Assembly (NCBI GenBank): GCA_964571225.1
Contig: CAZNBB010000012.1
Coordinates: 1 to 46,567 of the forward strand
Length of the DNA: 46,567 nucleotides
Source of the DNA: DATFML01 sp964571225
GTDB taxonomy: Bacteria; Pseudomonadota; Gammaproteobacteria; DATFLG01
Direction of reading: 5' to 3'
This document shows, in pieces, positions 8,801-17,791 of this stretch. Numbering within the stretch: position 1 is the first letter of the stretch; each line of letters starts with the position of its first letter. A program made the position numbers and the translations under genes. The notes beneath the pieces were generated by a model. It worked only from the letters and a program-made list of their open reading frames with translations. It searched no databases and was not told where the DNA came from.

Positions 8801-10045
8801 TCAGATGTGGCGCAGCGCCGCAATCGGGTCCATGCGCGCCGCCCGCCAGGCTGGCTGGACACTCGCCAGGGACGCTACGACGATGACGACCACACAGGCG
8901 GCGACGACGTCCCACGCGCCAATGGTCGGTGCGAGCACGATGTGACTTTGCTGGCCGAAGGCGAAGGTGACCTTGTGAATATTGAGGAGGAAGATGGCTC
9001 CCAGGCTTAGGGCGACCCCAATCAGCGTGCCGAATACGCCAAGAAGAAGCCCTTCGACCAGAAACAGACCCATGATGCGCCGTGGCTGGGTCCCGATCGC
9101 CGCGATGGTGCCGATTTCACGTATGCGCTCATAGACTGCCATCACCATTACATTCAACACGCTGATCAACACAATGGACACGAGAATAACCTTAATGAAT
9201 AGCGTGAGTAGATCGATCATGCGCGCGACGGTGGAAAAAGGCGTTAGCTGATCCCAGCTGTGGACCTCAAACAGCGGCTTTCCGTTGGTCGTATGGTCCT
9301 GGGAGAGCGCTGTTCGAAGCTGTTTCACGACTTGCGGGACTTCGCCAATCGTCTTGAGTCGGACGACTATTTCGTTGGTCTCTCCGTTGGGCATGCGCAG
9401 AATATGGCGGGCATCATTTATATCGATATAACTGTCTTTGCCACCCGGTCCGTTCAGCCCAGAGAGAATGCCGTGTACGACGAAGGTCTGGCCATTGACC
9501 GAACCGTCCCGGTTGGTGGCGATAAGCACGACCGTGCTGCCGACCTTCACATGCATACCGTTGGCGAGCAGGTCCGGGATCAGGATTTGACCCGGCTTCA
9601 GCAAAGCGTTCCGGTCCCCGGCAACGATCCGGCTTCTGAGCAAAGGCAGCGTAGCGTCCTCTTTTTGCGGATCGATTCCATTGACGCGTACACCGGTCGT
9701 TTCTGCGAAGTTGCTGAGCATTGCGGCGAACTTGACGCGTGGGGAATCAGCGACGACGTCGGGTATGGACTTTAGAACGGCCTCGGCCCGCTCGGTCATG
9801 CGGGGGCTCATATCCAGCGTGAGGGGTAGATTGTCGATCGACGCGACATAGCCTTTGGCGTGAATTTCGAGATCGCCGACGACCGAGTCGGTGAACTGGC
9901 CAATCATCAGTTCCTTGAACGAACCGGCGAGCGCGGTGAATAGCAGCACGGCAACAACGCCGACGGTGATGAGGCCTGCGGTCAGAAATGTCCGGCGCCA
10001 GTTCCGGATAAGGTTGCGCATGGCGATCTTGAGCAGATTACCCAT
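8801..10045 (-). CDS. FtsX/MacB-type ABC transporter permease
   Basis: A 414-residue permease with the MacB/LolC/FtsX layout: a first helix at about 20-41, a large periplasmic domain of about 230 residues, then three C-terminal helices (near 275-300, 325-350 and 375-400). The conserved cytoplasmic phrase YERIREIGTIAAIGTQPRRI precedes the third helix, and the tail ARMDPIAALRHI is typical. Such type VII ABC systems transmit ATPase strokes to the periplasm rather than carrying substrate through the membrane, often extracting lipoproteins. The ATG follows GGAGGTGG and overlaps the ATPase gene by 8 bp, so the two are coupled. Confidence 0.9.
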   Translation of the reverse strand: MGNLLKIAMRNLIRNWRRTFLTAGLITVGVVAVLLFTALAGSFKELMIGQFTDSVVGDLEIHAKGYVASIDNLPLTLDMSPRMTERAEAVLKSIPDVVADSPRVKFAAMLSNFAETTGVRVNGIDPQKEDATLPLLRSRIVAGDRNALLKPGQILIPDLLANGMHVKVGSTVVLIATNRDGSVNGQTFVVHGILSGLNGPGGKDSYIDINDARHILRMPNGETNEIVVRLKTIGEVPQVVKQLRTALSQDHTTNGKPLFEVHSWDQLTPFSTVARMIDLLTLFIKVILVSIVLISVLNVMVMAVYERIREIGTIAAIGTQPRRIMGLFLVEGLLLGVFGTLIGVALSLGAIFLLNIHKVTFAFGQQSHIVLAPTIGAWDVVAACVVVIVVASLASVQPAWRAARMDPIAALRHI

Positions 10046-10742
10046 ATGCCACCTCCCGCGTCCTCTCGATGTTTGTTACTCGGCCATCCTCCAGGTGGTA
10101 GATGATTTCGGCCGCGGCCATAATCTTCGGATCATGGGTCGAGAAGGCGAAGGTGACGCCCAACTCAGCCTTGAGCTGGTGCATGAGGTCAATAACCCGG
10201 TGAGCAGTCTGGGAATCGAGGTTCGCGGTGGGTTCGTCGGCCAGCACGACCTTGGTGTCCGGTGCGAGTGCCCTGGCCACAGCGACCCGCTGTTTCTGCC
10301 CACCGGAGAGCTGGTCCGGACGCTTTTGTGCCTGGTCCGCCATGCCCACGGCGCCAAGCAGTTCCATCACGCGCTCGCGACGACGGTGTTCGGGCCACGA
10401 CTGGACCATGATCAAGGGGTACTCGACGTTCTCGTACACCGACAATACGGGCAACAGATTGAAATCCTGGAAGATGAAGCCGATGTTCTGACCGCGGAAC
10501 AGGGCACTTTCCCGACGGTCGAGGGTGCTCACGTCCGTACCAAGGACGGTCAGCTGGCCGCTCGTGGGGCGATCGAGACATCCGATCAGATTGAGCAGGG
10601 TGGTCTTGCCGCTTCCCGATGCACCAACGAAAGAGATAAAGGAGCCGCGTTCGATATCGAAGGTGACGCCGCGCAGCGCTTGCACGGTGACCTCACCGGC
10701 CTGGTAGGCCTTCGTCACGTCTTGGGCGTGAATGATGCTCAT
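10038..10742 (-). CDS. ABC transporter ATP-binding protein, LolD/MacB family
   Basis: A 234-residue ATPase with all expected motifs: Walker A GASGSGKT (40-47), Q-loop Gln at about 92, signature LSGGQ (145-149), Walker B VVLADE (165-170) and an H-loop in FSTHD. The length and PTANLD D-loop fit LolD/MacB-class ATPases that work with FtsX-like permeases. The ATG is behind GGAGG, and it is the first gene of the four-gene operon running toward 6731. The cargo cannot be deduced from sequence. The downstream LolA-like and barrel genes point to export to the outer membrane. Confidence 0.93.
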   Translation of the reverse strand: MSIIHAQDVTKAYQAGEVTVQALRGVTFDIERGSFISFVGASGSGKTTLLNLIGCLDRPTSGQLTVLGTDVSTLDRRESALFRGQNIGFIFQDFNLLPVLSVYENVEYPLIMVQSWPEHRRRERVMELLGAVGMADQAQKRPDQLSGGQKQRVAVARALAPDTKVVLADEPTANLDSQTAHRVIDLMHQLKAELGVTFAFSTHDPKIMAAAEIIYHLEDGRVTNIERTREVAYG

Positions 10743-11624
10743 GGCGCCTCCGGCGCGGCGCTTGCCGCGGGGAATGCAAATGGCACCGTACAGCTAGCCT
10801 GGTGGACAAAGTGTAGGCCATAGCGCAAGTGGCGCCATGGTCTGAATCAGCTTAGGGTGAGACCGCCCGACGTTCCTAAGGCGCGAGCCACGAGATGGCA
10901 AGTCCATACGATCCAGCTGATGATGGGCCACAGAGCGCTTTTGCAGCCCAACGGTCGCCCGCACGGCCGGGGCGATCTTCCAAGAGACGGCGGCGTGCTG
11001 GACCGTGATGGGAGGTCGCCCGTTGCCCGATATCCGATGGCGGTCATGGCGACTATCGACTTGGGAATTCAATGGGTAGCAGATGACGGTCGCGGGCCGT
11101 CATACCACTTGGGGGGGTAGATTGTGGCGTCCAGTTGCCAGCTCGGACGCGCACTGCAAGGTGACTTCGGCTGCGCAACAAGAGGGGGGGGCCAACAGTG
11201 GTTGGTGCGGACCAGTGCACCGGGTGGACTCGCAGGTACGCCGGTTGTCGGACCCCGTCGTCAGTGGCCGTTGAGGTATTGCGAGCGGACGCTCGTGACC
11301 CCAGGCACAAATGACTGATCTGGGTCGTTTGCCGCCGGTAGCGGGATTCGCCATGCAGCCATGGGGCAGAGTGCGTTCAACTCCGGTCGGTTGGTCGCTG
11401 CCGCTCGACAGCCGAACGTAACGAGGAAGCGGAGAGCCTGGGCCGGACGGCGCAAGCTGCGCGGCGCTGAGGAAACTCGAAATTCCACCAGCGTCCGTTC
11501 GCAGTCCTGGAATCATTCCCTCTATCGCTGCGCCAGAGGCAAACCGGCATCGCCTGCTTGTGCGGGAGGTAAATGCAAGACAACTCCCTTTGTCTGTGCT
11601 TCATTCTCCGACCCTGCCGCCTTC
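10743..11624. other. gene-free gap of about 880 bp
   Basis: Short open frames occur on both strands, but none has a recognisable protein, a good ribosome site or support from neighbours. The gap must hold the promoter of the ABC operon at its left end and the 3' end of the methyltransferase transcript at its right end. It includes G-runs near 11108-11117 and 11182-11190. No clear terminator or repeat was seen. Confidence 0.5.
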
Positions 11625-12404
11625 TCAACGTAAACCGCGGTCCGGCTGCGTCGCATCTACGTCCGCCTTACGGACCGCCGCCCGGCGAAGGCGAGGGACC
11701 AACATCGGTACATGCGCCTTGTACTCCCTGTACCGCGAGCCGAATGATGCGATCAGGTCCTGTTCCTCGAATTGCAGGGCGATCAAAATATACCCGGTTG
11801 ATGCGACGGCGAACAACAACCGCCCCCAGCTCATTTCGGGTGCACTCCAGAAGGCGATAACGAATCCCAACATGATGGGATGGCGTACATGTCGGTAAAG
11901 CCCGTTGAGCTGGAACGCTGGGTCCTTTGGCGCGTGCCCGCGCCAGTGATCGAATATTTGTTGTATCCCAAACAAATGCGCGTGACTGATGAAAAAGGTG
12001 GACACCAGCACCACGACCCAACCGAGCGCATATAGGCCCCACACGATTGCGGCGCTCGGTCCGCTTATCGCCCACACACGCCCCAGCAACGGCTGCCACT
12101 GCCAAAACATCAGTAACAAGACAAGGCTGGCGGCCAGCACATAGGTGCTGCGTTCCACCGATTGCGGTACGTACCGCATCCACCAGCGCTTAAAGGACGG
12201 CCGGGCCATGACGCTGTGCTGCATGGCAAATAGCGTCAGTAAAGCGATATCAGTGACTAAGGCGGGGACCAGCGGCGCACCGCCGCCGGAGTCGATAGTC
12301 TTCGGCACCCATAGATCAGCGATGAAGCCCACTGCGTACAGAAAACTCACCAGGAACACCGCGTAACTGAAGAGACCGTACAAGACAGCAGATACTCTAC
12401 CCAT
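11625..12404 (-). CDS. MddA-like methanethiol S-methyltransferase (isoprenylcysteine methyltransferase fold)
   Basis: A 259-residue inner-membrane protein with about five helices. Its sequence follows the methanethiol S-methyltransferase MddA pattern: FLYAVGFIADLWVPKTIDSG at the N-terminus, ALLTLFAMQHSVMARPSFK, VERSTYVLAASLVLLLMFWQW, and the cofactor/active-site region YRHVRHPIMLGFVIAFWSAPEM plus FEEQDLIASFGSRYREY (RHP and EE motifs of the ICMT fold). MddA makes dimethyl sulfide from methanethiol and S-adenosylmethionine. This is inferred from family resemblance; the wider NnrU/ICMT group contains members with other substrates. An AraC-type regulator gene lies 369 bp upstream in the same direction. 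Confidence 0.78.
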   Translation of the reverse strand: MGRVSAVLYGLFSYAVFLVSFLYAVGFIADLWVPKTIDSGGGAPLVPALVTDIALLTLFAMQHSVMARPSFKRWWMRYVPQSVERSTYVLAASLVLLLMFWQWQPLLGRVWAISGPSAAIVWGLYALGWVVVLVSTFFISHAHLFGIQQIFDHWRGHAPKDPAFQLNGLYRHVRHPIMLGFVIAFWSAPEMSWGRLLFAVASTGYILIALQFEEQDLIASFGSRYREYKAHVPMLVPRLRRAAVRKADVDATQPDRGLR

Positions 12405-12773
12405 GGCGAAAGCCCCCTCAGAATAATGAGCTTGTCCGGTTCCCGTGAGGGAACGGCATCACTCCTGGGCGGAATGCCGCTTGGACGTCAACGCCACATC
12501 GGCACCGACGTGCGCCTTGGAAGAAATCCTAGAGCACCATAACGTCGGCTGCGTTGTAGTCTGCGCATCCGGATATGGCAATTTGAGAACAAGTCGCCGG
12601 CACCAGCCGACACGGTTGCCTCTCTGGGCGGGGTGTCGGCCGCCAGTTTTCCGGGCAGCGCAGTAATTCTGCTAGCGGGCTTGTGGATATCGACAGCTGC
12701 GTGGAGGAGCCTTTATCGAGGCTCCAGACGGGGGTTGCGGTTCAGGCAGAGCGCGATAAAACGATACTGGATC
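12405..12773. other. gene-free gap upstream of the MddA-like gene
   Basis: This 369-bp stretch separates the regulator from the methyltransferase, both on the minus strand, so it probably carries the methyltransferase promoter. No certain -35/-10 pair or inverted-repeat operator stood out, and no coding frame is supported. Confidence 0.45.
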
Positions 12774-13781
12774 CTATAAACCGTTACCCTCCGATGGACG
12801 ACCTTGTCGCACGTCGCTAGGCGTCAATCCGCACTGCGCGCGGAACCGACGGTAGAAGGTTGATAAATCGTTAAAACCACAGCGAAACGCAATCGCAGAT
12901 ATCGAAAGACGGTCGTACCGAGGATCTACCAGCAGCCTTTGGCATTCTTCGATTCTTCGGCGGGCAACCCAAGTGGCGAAGCTCGTGCCGCCTTCACCGA
13001 ACAGCACGTGCAGCCAGCGGGTCGACATATGCAGGTCGCGCGCCGCTTTTTCCGCGCTAAGATCGTTATCCCCGAGATGAGATTCGATATAGGCGAGAAT
13101 CTCCTGTCGCCTCGCAAGGCGATAGGTCTTGTGCGTTACTTCCTCGGCCTGCCTCGTTGCGCCCACGGTCAGGGCCGCGAGGTTGCAGAGGTGGATTCGG
13201 AGGATTCGTTGCGAAACGGCATCGAGCGTGCCAGCTTGCTCGGCAAGCATCCGCACAGAGCCGGCCAGTAGCGCGCCCAGACCGTCATCCCCCGAAAAAC
13301 TGATGCCCACCCGTTCAGGCGTGGCGAGTAAGGGCGCCAAGGTCTCCCGCGGCAGCACCCAGACGAGTTCATGGTGGCGCTCCGGAAATGTCAGATCGAA
13401 CCGCTGGGACATGTCGAGCAACGCCAGGTCGCCGGACTCCACGATGACCTTGCGACCGGCATGTCGATAGCAACCTGCGCCCGCGAATTGCAGTACCAGA
13501 AGATATGCCTCTGGCCAGTTCAATAGCGCAGGCGTATGTACAATGTGGCAGGCGGGCGTATTATCTATGAACCGGTTGACTTGCGCATCGGCGAAGGGAC
13601 GGCTTTCGAGGCGGGCGCAGGGAGGTTCAACTGTCGCGTAGTCGACCGCCAAGCTCGGAAGGACCGTCGACACGGCTTCACGCCAATAACTTGCTCGGGT
13701 ACGCACAGGAACATTGTGCGTGGAACGTACCACCGCTTTGGTGCAGCCCCTCTCGCATTCAGACCCCTTCATCGGCAGCAC
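12774..13781 (-). CDS. AraC-family transcriptional regulator
   Basis: A 335-residue regulator. The N-terminal two thirds resembles the AraC_binding_2 (FeaR-like) sensor domain, seen in YLLVLQFAGAGCYRHAGRK and SGDLALLDMSQRFDLTFP. The C-terminal third (about 225-325) has the two AraC helix-turn-helix units: LSAEKAARDLHMSTRWLHVLF and ISAIAFRCGFNDLSTFYRRFR, then the closing GLTPSDVR. The regulator lies immediately upstream of the MddA-like gene and in the same direction, so that gene is its most obvious candidate target; this is inference. A second in-frame ATG sits three codons in, so the start could be 13772. Confidence 0.88.
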   Translation of the reverse strand: MLPMKGSECERGCTKAVVRSTHNVPVRTRASYWREAVSTVLPSLAVDYATVEPPCARLESRPFADAQVNRFIDNTPACHIVHTPALLNWPEAYLLVLQFAGAGCYRHAGRKVIVESGDLALLDMSQRFDLTFPERHHELVWVLPRETLAPLLATPERVGISFSGDDGLGALLAGSVRMLAEQAGTLDAVSQRILRIHLCNLAALTVGATRQAEEVTHKTYRLARRQEILAYIESHLGDNDLSAEKAARDLHMSTRWLHVLFGEGGTSFATWVARRRIEECQRLLVDPRYDRLSISAIAFRCGFNDLSTFYRRFRAQCGLTPSDVRQGRPSEGNGL

Positions 13782-14037
13782 CTCCCATCCCTAGCGGTCC
13801 GACCGTTGTCCGCCGACTCCTTAATGCTAGTGCATAGGGCAGTGTGCAACAACCGCGTACCAATGCGCCTCAAAGTGTCTGCTTTTGGCTTAGCGGTCGT
13901 TTGCCGACATCGTATCGAGACTGCTCAGAGTCGCCGCCGGAAACTCCGATGGAGCGCCTGGGGCGCCGTTCTCTTACGGCGGGAACCGTAGCCGTGACGC
14001 ATTGGCACGACTAGGGTTTCAAGTACAGATCCGGCCA
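13782..14037. other. gene-free stretch at the junction with the core-gene block
   Basis: No supported gene on either strand between the AraC regulator and the terminator of the PfkB kinase. To the left, genes are sparse and gaps long. To the right, genes are closely packed. Confidence 0.4.
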
Positions 14038-14069
14038 TAAAAAAGCCCGGCGCGCCTGACACGCCGGGC
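14038..14069 (-). terminator. rho-independent terminator of the PfkB kinase gene
   Basis: On the minus strand an 8-bp stem GCCCGGCG/CGCCGGGC (14045-14052 with 14062-14069) is followed by a T-run (14038-14044). It lies about 30 bp after the stop codon of the kinase. Confidence 0.88.
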
Positions 14070-14098
14070 CCGTGGGCCGATCCGCCTTGGCGGTGCAA

Positions 14099-15034
14099 TC
14101 AAGCCATGCCGTAGCCGAAGGCGTCCTTGAAGCGATCCTTGAACTCGTCCATCGTAAATGCGTGGTTCTGGGTGCCGTGCTTGGCAATCTTGATGGCCCC
14201 CATCATGGCGGCAATACGGCCGGTGGTTTCCCAATCCAGGTCCTTCATCAGTCCGTACAGCAGCCCGCCCCGATAGGCGTCGCCGCAGCCGGTAGGGTCG
14301 GATACTTCGTCGGGCCGCGCCGCCGGAATCTCGATGCGATGGCCATCGGTGTAGATGTAAGAGCCCTCGCCACCGCGGGTCACGATCAGGGCGTTCACCC
14401 GGTCGGCGATTTCGTGGGGCGACCAGCCGGTGCGCTCCTGGATGAGCTGGGACTCGTAATCGTTCACGCACACCCAACTGGCTTTCTCGATGAAATCCTT
14501 GAGATCGTCGCCGCCGAACATGGGCAGACCCTGGCCCGGGTCGAAGATGAAGGGAATATTGGTTTCGGCAAACTGGGTGGCGTGCTCGATCATGCCATCA
14601 CGACCGTCGGGAGAGACCATGCCCAGGGTCACGCCCTGGGCCTCCTCCACTCGGTTCTCGTGGGCGTAGTTCATGGCACCGGGATGGAAGGCGGTGATCT
14701 GGTTGTCATCCATGTCGGTGGTGATGAACGCCTGGGCGGTAAAGGTCTCGGGGACAGTCTTCACATGACGCCGATCGATGCCGTGGCTGTCCATCCACTG
14801 CTGGTAGGGACCAAAATCCGTGCCCACCGTCGCCATGGGCTGGCCCTCGCCGCCCAGCAGCTTGAGGTTGTAGGCGATGTTCCCGGCACAGCCGCCGAAT
14901 TCGCGGCGCATGTCCGGCACCAGGAAGGACACGTTCAGCATGTGCACCTTGTCGGGCAGAATGTGATTCTTGAAGCGGTCGTGAAATACCATGATGTTGT
15001 CGAAGGCCACTGAGCCACAGATTAATGCCGACAT
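14099..15034 (-). CDS. PfkB-family kinase, probable adenosine kinase
   Basis: A 311-residue ribokinase-like enzyme. It opens with ALICGSVAFDNIMVF and carries the FGGCAGNIAYNLKLLGG substrate loop and the C-terminal PfkB signature DPTGCGDAYRGG with the catalytic Asp. This subgroup in gammaproteobacteria and betaproteobacteria is usually annotated as a carbohydrate kinase or adenosine kinase, phosphorylating adenosine to AMP with ATP. The sequence alone does not settle the substrate. It is the last gene before a strong terminator, and dgkA lies upstream on the same strand after a 157-bp gap. Confidence 0.83.
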   Translation of the reverse strand: MSALICGSVAFDNIMVFHDRFKNHILPDKVHMLNVSFLVPDMRREFGGCAGNIAYNLKLLGGEGQPMATVGTDFGPYQQWMDSHGIDRRHVKTVPETFTAQAFITTDMDDNQITAFHPGAMNYAHENRVEEAQGVTLGMVSPDGRDGMIEHATQFAETNIPFIFDPGQGLPMFGGDDLKDFIEKASWVCVNDYESQLIQERTGWSPHEIADRVNALIVTRGGEGSYIYTDGHRIEIPAARPDEVSDPTGCGDAYRGGLLYGLMKDLDWETTGRIAAMMGAIKIAKHGTQNHAFTMDEFKDRFKDAFGYGMA

Positions 15035-15191
15035 CGCCTGTCCCCGTGTTCAGAAATGAATGGTCGTTGCGATCGCTGACCCGCGCGGCCGGTCGCTCAC
15101 CGGCACGCACAGCCGTGCGCGAAGGTTGGGTTGCCGTCGCGTGATCGTTCAATCGTGAGCGCGAAAGCCGAAGAGCGCAACGACCCTCCGC

Positions 15192-15554
15192 TCAGCGCCA
15201 CAGCACCAGCGCCCAGACGGCGCCCGCGTTGATCAACGCAATCAGCACAGCCGCCGACCCGAGATCCTTGGCCCGTCCGGCGAGCGGGTGGTGTTCGTCG
15301 CTGATGCGGTCCACCACCGCCTCGATACCCGAGTTGAGCAGTTCCACGATGGGCACCAGCAGCCAGGCCGCCAACAGCACCGCCCGCTCCAGGCCGGTAT
15401 GTCCCAGCCACAGCGCCAACGGCACCAGCACAATGGAAAGGGCCACCTCTTCGCGGAAGGCCGCCTCATGGCGGAATGCCGCTTTCAGACCCGCCCAGGA
15501 AAAACCCAGTGCCCTGACCAGGCGCTGCAGCCCGCGGCTGCCGGAGTCGCTCAT
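15192..15554 (-). CDS. dgkA: diacylglycerol kinase DgkA
   Basis: A 120-residue membrane enzyme that phosphorylates diacylglycerol to phosphatidic acid with ATP, recycling lipid left from periplasmic glucan and LPS modification. Conserved family pieces are FSWAGLKAAFRHEAAFREE at the N-terminus and VELLNSGIEAVVDRIS followed by HPLAGRAKDLGSAAV. Three hydrophobic helices are visible. I chose the ATG at 15554 because the upstream in-frame extension has no similarity and the usual length is about 120 residues. The enzyme would serve the OpgD-type glucan pathway seen at the left edge, although the two genes are not linked. Confidence 0.9.
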   Translation of the reverse strand: MSDSGSRGLQRLVRALGFSWAGLKAAFRHEAAFREEVALSIVLVPLALWLGHTGLERAVLLAAWLLVPIVELLNSGIEAVVDRISDEHHPLAGRAKDLGSAAVLIALINAGAVWALVLWR

Positions 15555-15680
15555 TGTTGTCTGTCCGTTGGTCGGCCGCCGGGGCCGGGCACCAAACGAC
15601 GCGTCATACGCGCGCCACGGTCGTATAGAACCGTGCGGACCATACCGAATCGGAACGGCCCGGCGCAACCCTGCCGCTAG

Positions 15681-17138
15681 CTAACCGGCGGCTGCTTCGT
15701 TCCAGACCAGATCCAGCTCCCGTGCGGCGCGCACTTCGTCCAGACGGCGCACCGGCTGGGTGTGGGGCGCTTCCTTGAGGACCGACGGATTGGTTTCCGC
15801 TTCGTGCTGGATGCGGGTCATGGCATCCACGAAACCGTCCAACGCCTCCTTGGCCTCGGTCTCCGTGGGCTCGATGAGCAGACATTCTGGCACCAGCAGG
15901 GGGAAATAGGTGGTCGGCGCATGGTAGCCGTAATCCAGCAGCCGTTTGGCGAAGTCCATGACGTTCACGTCCAGCTCCTTGTGCTGGCGCTTGAGGGTGA
16001 CGATGAACTCGTGGGTGGCGCGACGATTGGGATAGGCCAGGTCGAAGCCCTGTTTGGCCAGCTCGGCGGCCATGTAGTTGGCGTTCAGGGTCGCGTACTC
16101 GGCCACCCGCTCCATGCCCTCGCGGCCCAGCATGCGGGCGTAGACATAGGCGCGCAGCAACACCCCGGCGTTGCCCATGAAGGCCGACAGGCGCCCGATG
16201 GTCTGCGTGCGCTGTTTTTCGGTGATCCAGTAATACTCGTCGCCGTCGTAGCCCACCATGGGAACGGGCAGGAACGGTTCCAGGCGCTTGGAAACACCCA
16301 CCGGGCCTGCGCCCGGGCCGCCGCCGCCATGGGGGGTGGAGAAGGTCTTGTGCAGATTCATGTGGATGACGTCGAATCCCATGACGCCCGGGCGGACCTT
16401 GGCGAGAATGGCATTGAGATTGGCGCCGTCATAGTAAAGCAACCCGCCGGCGTCGTGCACCACGCGGGCGATGTCCTGGATGCGGCGCTCGAACACCCCC
16501 AGAGTGGACGGATTGGTCAGCATCAGGCCAGCGGTGTGCGGACCCACCGCCGCCCGCAGCGCCTCCAGGTCCACGTCGCCGTCCTTGTCGGTGGGAATCT
16601 CCCGCACCCGGTAGCCGCACATGGTGGCGGTCGCCGGGTTGGTGCCGTGGGCCGCGTCCGGCACCAGGATCTCGGTACGCTCGGTATCGCCCCGGGAGTC
16701 GTGATAGGCACGGATCATCGCCACGCCGGCGAACTCGCCCTGGGCGCCCGCCGCCGGAGTGAGGGACACCGCTTCCATGCCGGTGACGTCCTTGAGCATC
16801 TCCTGCAGCTCGTACATGCAGGCCAGATAGCCCTGCCCCGCCGGTTCCGGCGACAGCGGGTGGCGCGCCAGAAACTGAGGTAGCATGGCCAGCTTGTTGC
16901 TCGCCCGCGGGTTGTACTTCATGGTGCACGAACCGAGGGGATAGAACTGAGTGTCGATGGAGAAGTTCTTCTGGGACAGGCGGGTGTAGTGGCGCACCAC
17001 CTGCATTTCCGACACCTCGGGCAGCCGTGCACGGTCCCGGCGCCGCAGGTGCGCCGGTATATCGTCGATGGACGGAGCCTCTTTGGGAGCCTGCGCAGTG
17101 GCGCGGCGCCCGGCGCGGGAATGTTCGAAAATCAGCAT
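15681..17138 (-). CDS. gcvPB: glycine dehydrogenase (decarboxylating) subunit 2, GcvPB
   Basis: A 485-residue PLP enzyme, the second half of the split P-protein of the glycine cleavage system. With subunit 1 it decarboxylates glycine and passes the aminomethyl group to lipoyl-GcvH. The PLP lysine is K264 in NLHKTFSTPHGGGGPG, and the N-terminal FYPLGSCTMKYNPR is diagnostic of this subunit. It is the distal gene of the gcvT-gcvH-gcvPA-tpx-gcvPB cluster, 110 bp after tpx with a long hairpin in between. E. coli has one fused GcvP; the split form is common in Chromatiales and many other bacteria. Confidence 0.95.
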   Translation of the reverse strand: MLIFEHSRAGRRATAQAPKEAPSIDDIPAHLRRRDRARLPEVSEMQVVRHYTRLSQKNFSIDTQFYPLGSCTMKYNPRASNKLAMLPQFLARHPLSPEPAGQGYLACMYELQEMLKDVTGMEAVSLTPAAGAQGEFAGVAMIRAYHDSRGDTERTEILVPDAAHGTNPATATMCGYRVREIPTDKDGDVDLEALRAAVGPHTAGLMLTNPSTLGVFERRIQDIARVVHDAGGLLYYDGANLNAILAKVRPGVMGFDVIHMNLHKTFSTPHGGGGPGAGPVGVSKRLEPFLPVPMVGYDGDEYYWITEKQRTQTIGRLSAFMGNAGVLLRAYVYARMLGREGMERVAEYATLNANYMAAELAKQGFDLAYPNRRATHEFIVTLKRQHKELDVNVMDFAKRLLDYGYHAPTTYFPLLVPECLLIEPTETEAKEALDGFVDAMTRIQHEAETNPSVLKEAPHTQPVRRLDEVRAARELDLVWNEAAAG

Positions 17139-17191
17139 GGCACTCAGTCTCTGTCGGTCAATGTCTCAAACCACGGTGGCCGGTCCGTCTG

Positions 17192-17230
17192 GGCCCGCTG
17201 CCCCGAGCCCGATGCCCGGGGCAGCGGGCC
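17192..17230 (-). other. 13-bp inverted repeat between tpx and gcvPB
   Basis: GGCCCGCTGCCCC (17192-17204) and its exact complement (17218-17230) enclose a 13-base loop. No T-run follows on the minus strand, so it is not a standard intrinsic terminator. It could be a partial terminator, an mRNA-stabilising hairpin or a processing site between the two cistrons. Confidence 0.65.
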
Positions 17231-17248
17231 GAAGGGCGGGCGCCGCGA

Positions 17249-17749
17249 TCAGCCCAATGCCTTCACTGCGGCGTCGTAATCCGGCTCCTGGGCGATCTCG
17301 GGCACCAGCTCGCTGTGGATCACCTTGTCGTTCTCGTCCAGCACCACGACCGCGCGGGCGGTGATGCCGGCCAGCGGGCCGTCGGTGATCAGCACGCCGT
17401 AGTCCTTGGAGAAGTTGCGGTCGCGCATCACCGACAGCGGCACCACGTTGGTGAGATTCTCATCGGTGCAGAAACGGCCCTGGGCGAACGGCAGATCGGC
17501 GGACACGATCAGGAACGCCGTATCGCCATGCTGCTTGGCCGCGTCGTTGAACTTCTTGGTGGACGTGGCGCATACCGGCGTATCCAGGCTGGGGACGATG
17601 TTCAGCAGTTTCTTCTTGCCTGCGTAGTCGCCCAGCGTGCGGTCGTTGAGCTCGCCGTCCACCAGCTTGAAAGCCGGCGCCTGACTGCCCACCGCCGGCA
17701 GGTCTCCATTGGTGTGAATTTCGTTGCCCTGCAGCGTAATGGTGGCCAT
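17249..17749 (-). CDS. tpx: thiol peroxidase Tpx
   Basis: A 166-residue atypical 2-Cys peroxiredoxin that reduces hydroperoxides with thioredoxin. The peroxidatic Cys is C60 in SLDTPVCATS and the resolving Cys is C94 in GRFC. The N-terminus MATITLQGNEIHTNGDLP and the full length match Tpx. It sits between the two halves of the P-protein genes, 42 bp after gcvPA and 110 bp before gcvPB, on the same strand. Co-transcription with glycine cleavage genes is therefore likely. The biochemical link is unclear; protection of lipoyl or thiol chemistry is only a guess. Confidence 0.95.
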   Translation of the reverse strand: MATITLQGNEIHTNGDLPAVGSQAPAFKLVDGELNDRTLGDYAGKKKLLNIVPSLDTPVCATSTKKFNDAAKQHGDTAFLIVSADLPFAQGRFCTDENLTNVVPLSVMRDRNFSKDYGVLITDGPLAGITARAVVVLDENDKVIHSELVPEIAQEPDYDAAVKALG

Positions 17750-17791
17750 TGGATGACTCCTTTCCTCTTCGGTCGGTTGCGGATTGCCGGA

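Noticed and set aside
10743..11624. Several short open frames in the 880-bp gap (for example 11361-11633)
   Set aside because: No ribosome sites, no recognisable motifs, and overlapping frames of equal quality on both strands.
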